Source of the DNA: Pachyseris speciosa
Lineage: Eukaryota; Cnidaria; Anthozoa; Scleractinia; Pachyseridae
DNA: 64,000 nt
NCBI GenBank assembly: GCA_016490735.1
Contig: JAEMWC010000010.1
Coordinates: forward strand, 1,852,501-1,916,500
Reading direction: 5' to 3'
The notes beneath the pieces were generated by a model. The model had not been told where the DNA came from. It saw nothing but the letters and a program-made list of their open reading frames with translations, and did no database searches. Below, one piece after another: positions 61,200-64,000 of the stretch (position 1 is the stretch's first letter; the number at the start of each line of letters is the position of its first letter). A program made the position numbers and the translations under genes.

Positions 61200-61540
61200 T
61201 TCCGTTGACTGCTAATTAGCATGGGACAGCGGTTAATGAATGGTTTGGCGGTCTGGTACTTGACGTCGTGTGCCATAAAACCTCCTTGAGTTAGATTCTT
61301 CCAATCGTCGATGTCAAGTGTAGACTCGGCAGCTTCATCCATAAAAATAACCTCTGTAAATGGCGTGATCGTGGCTTTGTTGAATGTCTTTTGTTTGGTT
61401 ACTGTAGCGACGTTTCCATGGTGCACAAGACCGAGTATAAGAAAGAACAAACTTGTTTTTCCACTGTTGGCGTCTTCTACAAGGCAGGGACCTTATCTTT
61501 ATGCCTCTTACTGTTGTAGCCCAGAAGGCGCATGAAATCT
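61200..61540 (-). pseudogene. NTPase-family exon D, copy 2b
   Basis: Minus strand: LGLVHHGNVATVTKQKTFNK, Walker-B-like VIFMDEAAESTLDIDDWKNL, GGFMAHDVKYQTAKPFINRC and PMLISSQRKLKFGPLDQPAM followed by a frameshift at DRH, where the copy-3 homologue goes on DRGLRTY. The upstream P-loop part (GRCQQWKNK region) is shifted by one base (GCAGGG ACC near 61,487). The motif-C-like PMLISSQ has Gln where superfamily-3 helicases have Asn. Confidence 0.68.
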
Positions 61541-61594
61541 GGTATGGTATGGTATATCTTAGTTAAATCAAAGAAACCCTTTACCCCAACAAGT

Positions 61595-61965
61595 CGACGA
61601 CTCTCCGAGCTCCTCTGTGGTTGGTAAAGCTCCATAGACACCCTTCACCACATCCTGATGCCTGTTTTAAAGCAGACTTAGAGACAAGGCCTCACTGGAA
61701 ACAAGTATTTAGAGGTTGCGGTGGTGGCTCCTCAACTTGTCTTCAAGGACTTCACGGTGCGCTGTCAACGACTTTCGCATGACGGGATCGAGGCAAGTCA
61801 ATATGGACTTGACGCAGTCGTGTAGCTCTTTCGCCCTACTGAGTACTGAGTAACCAGGGACCTTCAAATGCTTTGCGTGTTTTTTTCGCGTCGCTCTTGT
61901 TCCTGGCGTTCTTTTCGGTCATCATTGTTTCTCTATAGATCTCTCTGGATAGCTCTTGGCAAACT
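61595..61965 (-). pseudogene. NTPase-family C-terminal region, copy 3, second half
   Basis: Minus frame VCQELSREIYRETMMTEKNA then RNKSDAKKTRKAFEG, a charged tail. It continues the frame that ends at 62,600 before the inserted MITE. The last part (EDKLRSHHRNLN) is shared with 42,560-42,720. Confidence 0.45.
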
Positions 61966-62598
61966 TTACTTGCCAACAATTTCAGAGGAGTTTAATTTCG
62001 GACAAAAAAGTGTCCGAAAATAAAACCGTCCGAAATTTTTACAGTGTCGTATAAAACTTTTAAGTACTTTCTTAGGCGACGCCATCACTTGCATTCATGG
62101 AGAATCAGCACATGATGTAGGTAGAACTCGGATTAGATTTTGTATGTAAAACATAATGTAAATAAATTCCATTTTGCAGAAGTTATATTTCCAACGAGGC
62201 CCAGTTTTATGATAATTGCATTGCCAGTGCCAGTGGTTTTACAGTCCTCCTCTGCTTCACATCATCAATCAAACACAATCGAAAGGCCCTCACTCGCATG
62301 TGGTTCTTCATCTGTTGCTGTCGGTGACTGAGGTCAGTTTATCAAGAAGCTCGTAGTTCTTTTCAATACGCTTTTTGAGACGAAGAAGTAGAAACCGCTT
62401 ACTGTCGTTGATTTTACTTGTGTTATTTACTCGTCGGTGTATCTTAAAACCTTGAGGGTGTACACAGATGCTAATTTCTAATTTCTTTTTTGTAGGCGTA
62501 AATTTACATTAAATATTTTTCAGCAAAGTGTCCGAAATGCGATAAAAAGTATCGCAAAATAAAACGTCTGAAATAAAATTTTAAATCTTGGCAAGTAA
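61966..62598. mobile_element. 633-bp MITE inserted in NTPase-family copy 3
   Basis: Terminal inverted repeats TTACTTGCCAA / TTGGCAAGTAA with further similarity inside (AAATTT/AAATTT, GTGTCCGAAA repeats near both ends). It separates two parts of one charged reading frame. The interior has three or more TTTCGGAC/GTCCGAAA words, some in opposite direction, suggesting nested foldbacks. No target duplication clearly identified. Confidence 0.72.
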
Positions 62599-62599
62599 T

Positions 62600-63130
62600 G
62601 TAGTTGGGTCGGGATCCATGGAAAGTAATTCATTATTCTGAGTGGTGACCCTCTCCTCTCTTAGGGCGGCCAATCTTGCTTGATGTCGTTTCTTGGCACG
62701 GTCACGTAGCTCGGCTTACTTCCGTTTCGCCTCTCAAAGCATGTGTTTTAGCTGCCAGTGCCTACGGCTATCTGGATGCAACTTTGCTAAGGCCTCTCTC
62801 GCGACAGTAATTGCGTGCGTCGTTCGCTGAGCCGGCCTTTTCCGTGCTATCTTCTGAAGTTTCCTCGTAGCTCGTGTCGGCAACGGTGGTCTCCTGCACC
62901 AGAGGACTGAAAGTGAATGTGACCTGATGGCTTTTTTCTCCTCTTCCTTTAAAGTGCCTTGCACCCTTTCCAAGGTGAGTTTTTCATCAGTGTCTGTGTC
63001 GTTCTTTTCGTTCTCGGTGTCGCCTTCAGAGCAGTTTGCTTTGTTTGTAGCCCACACCACTCAGTCCATGGCATGCTTTCTCAGCCAAGCTGCTGCCCTC
63101 TTTTTCGGATTTGGGAGGTTCTTGAAGTGA
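62600..63130 (-). pseudogene. NTPase-family C-terminal region, copy 3, first half
   Basis: Minus frame after the NTPase: MVWATNKANCSEGDTENEKN, DTDTDEKLTLERVQGTLKEE, then a shift, HPDSRRHWQLKHML, RRDRAKKRHQARLAALREER and NNELLSMDPDPTTLLAKI. Acidic then basic helical tail, no motif known. A frameshift near 62,900 splits it. Confidence 0.5.
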
Positions 63131-64000
63131 TACGTGCGCAGGCCTCTATCCATAGCTGATTGGTGAGTGGGACCAAATTCCAGCTTACGCCTTGCAGCTA
63201 CTAGCATCGGGCATCTGTTGATGAATGCTTTGGAGGTTTGATATTTTATGTCGTGTGCAGTGTATCCCCCCACCCCACTGCCTAAGGATCTTCCAACCTG
63301 AAATGTCAAGGACATTCTCGTCTGCTTCATCGACGAAGATCTCTGTGGATGGGATAATCATGGCCTTGTTAAGTGCGCGTTGCTTTGTGACCGTTGCAAT
63401 ATTTCCGTGGTGGACAAGGCCGTGAATTGGAAAGAACAAGTTGGTCTTGCCAATGATTGCAGCTCCTACAAGACAAGGTACTTTGTCTTTGCACTTCTTC
63501 TTGTTGTAGTTTAAAAGTCTCACGAAGTCTTCACAGAACGTTACTACTTCACTTGCGGATATGCTATACTCCAGTATTTCGCGAAAATACTTAAGGTCGG
63601 CCTCTGTTGCGGAATCGTACGCGCAAAAGCACCTCGGCGAAACTTTTTCTATTTGGCGCGCTTCTGTGGGGCTCTCTACGAACGCACGCTTTTTCACAGA
63701 CCCACGAACACTATCGTTGACTTCTTTAGGTCGTAATCGATCGCCAGAGGTTGGAAGAGTTCGCAGTGTGGATCTGCCAGCATGTCGATTGCTTTTTTCA
63801 TGTCTCGTATTAGTCTAGATTTGAACTGCTCGTTGATCGCGAGGCTGTTCATAAACACCCTTGCCTCGCAATTGTATGAGAAGGTGTGCCTTGATCTCGG
63901 ATCCCTTTTATACACTTTGCCTCGGTAGCTTACGTATTGCACCTTTTGCATGGCGATGGTTATGTCGTTAACGAGGATAGTCAGCTTGTCAGACGGACGT
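63060..64000 (-). pseudogene. NTPase-family exons C-D, copy 3, runs off the right edge
   Basis: Best-preserved copy. C part (64,000-63,725): VNDITIAMQKVQYVSYRGKV, NSLAINEQFKSRLIRDMKKA, DMLADPHCELFQPLAIDYDL. A frameshift at about 63,720 follows. D part (63,697-63,185): TFCEDFVRLLNYNKKKCKDK, Walker A GAAIIGKT (63,443-63,466), VHHGNIATVTKQRALNKAMI, Walker B-like EIFVDEADENVLD, another shift, then YTAHDIKYQTSKAFINRCPM, LVAARRKLEFG and AMDRGLRTYHF (63,330-63,061). The A, B, C-like and Arg-rich order is that of superfamily-3 helicases and related AAA+ ATPases. The sensor Asn of motif C is not present. Host gene or old viral-type replication gene cannot be decided here; spliced relatives favour a host-resident family. 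Confidence 0.68.

Noticed and set aside
63060..64000. Integrated parvovirus or other viral replication gene
   Set aside because: Motif order is compatible, but exon-like structure with splice sites in sister copies, Gln/Arg for the motif C Asn and lack of any capsid-like ORF leave it undecided; recorded as an NTPase family instead.

Overview
The window looks like repeat-rich metazoan nuclear DNA, most likely from a cnidarian and perhaps a stony coral. There are no operons, ribosome-binding sites, rRNA genes or complete tRNA genes. It holds TTAGGG-type telomeric repeats, Penelope-like elements (PLEs), several non-LTR retrotransposon classes, tRNA-derived SINEs, TA-target and hairpin MITEs, and exon-sized coding blocks with plausible splice sites. 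The taxonomic call is an inference from the mix of element families.

Layout. 1-7,140: decayed DNA with a rearranged PLE GIY-YIG fragment and a long unidentified coding relic. 7,209-9,515 (-): the best-preserved gene of the window, a PLE reverse transcriptase plus GIY-YIG frame of about 721 codons with a hammerhead-like 3' motif. 10,130-14,165: scattered inverted repeat arms surrounding a 1.5-kb non-autonomous DNA transposon with 9-bp target duplications. 14,304-17,900: a nest of insertions, in which a minus-strand LINE is interrupted by a 5'-truncated L1/Tx1-like LINE, a 365-bp MITE and, at its 3' end, a hammerhead-ribozyme repeat. 18,000-26,600: MITEs, a second hammerhead repeat, PLE fragments and TTACTA microsatellite repeats. 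26,600-33,500: a ~945-bp tandem array and relatives, carrying repeated exon-like blocks on the minus strand. 33,580-38,860 and 57,500-64,000 (-): several damaged copies of a multi-exon gene family coding for a P-loop NTPase with superfamily-3-helicase-like motifs. 39,500-42,700: LINE and Myb/SANT relics. 43,028-45,640: a large GC-rich palindromic minisatellite, duplicated as a block together with a 36-bp minisatellite. 46,478-52,440: SINEs, a PLE fragment joined to telomeric repeats, and an R2/NeSL-like LINE. 53,500-57,500: paralogues of the 23-33-kb region.

The two strongest signals are these. (1) Three copies of a full type-I hammerhead ribozyme, with a compensatory base-pair change between copies and a head-to-tail repeat structure. 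(2) The multicopy NTPase family together with the repeated exon-like block Y (VINTT/VTVKYID). I do not recognise either as a named gene, and the same elements recur beside one another in several paralogous segments.

Limits. All family calls come from reading motifs; no alignments, folding or database searches were run. Most coding remnants contain stops or frameshifts. Boundaries given without a target-site duplication are accurate only to tens of bases.
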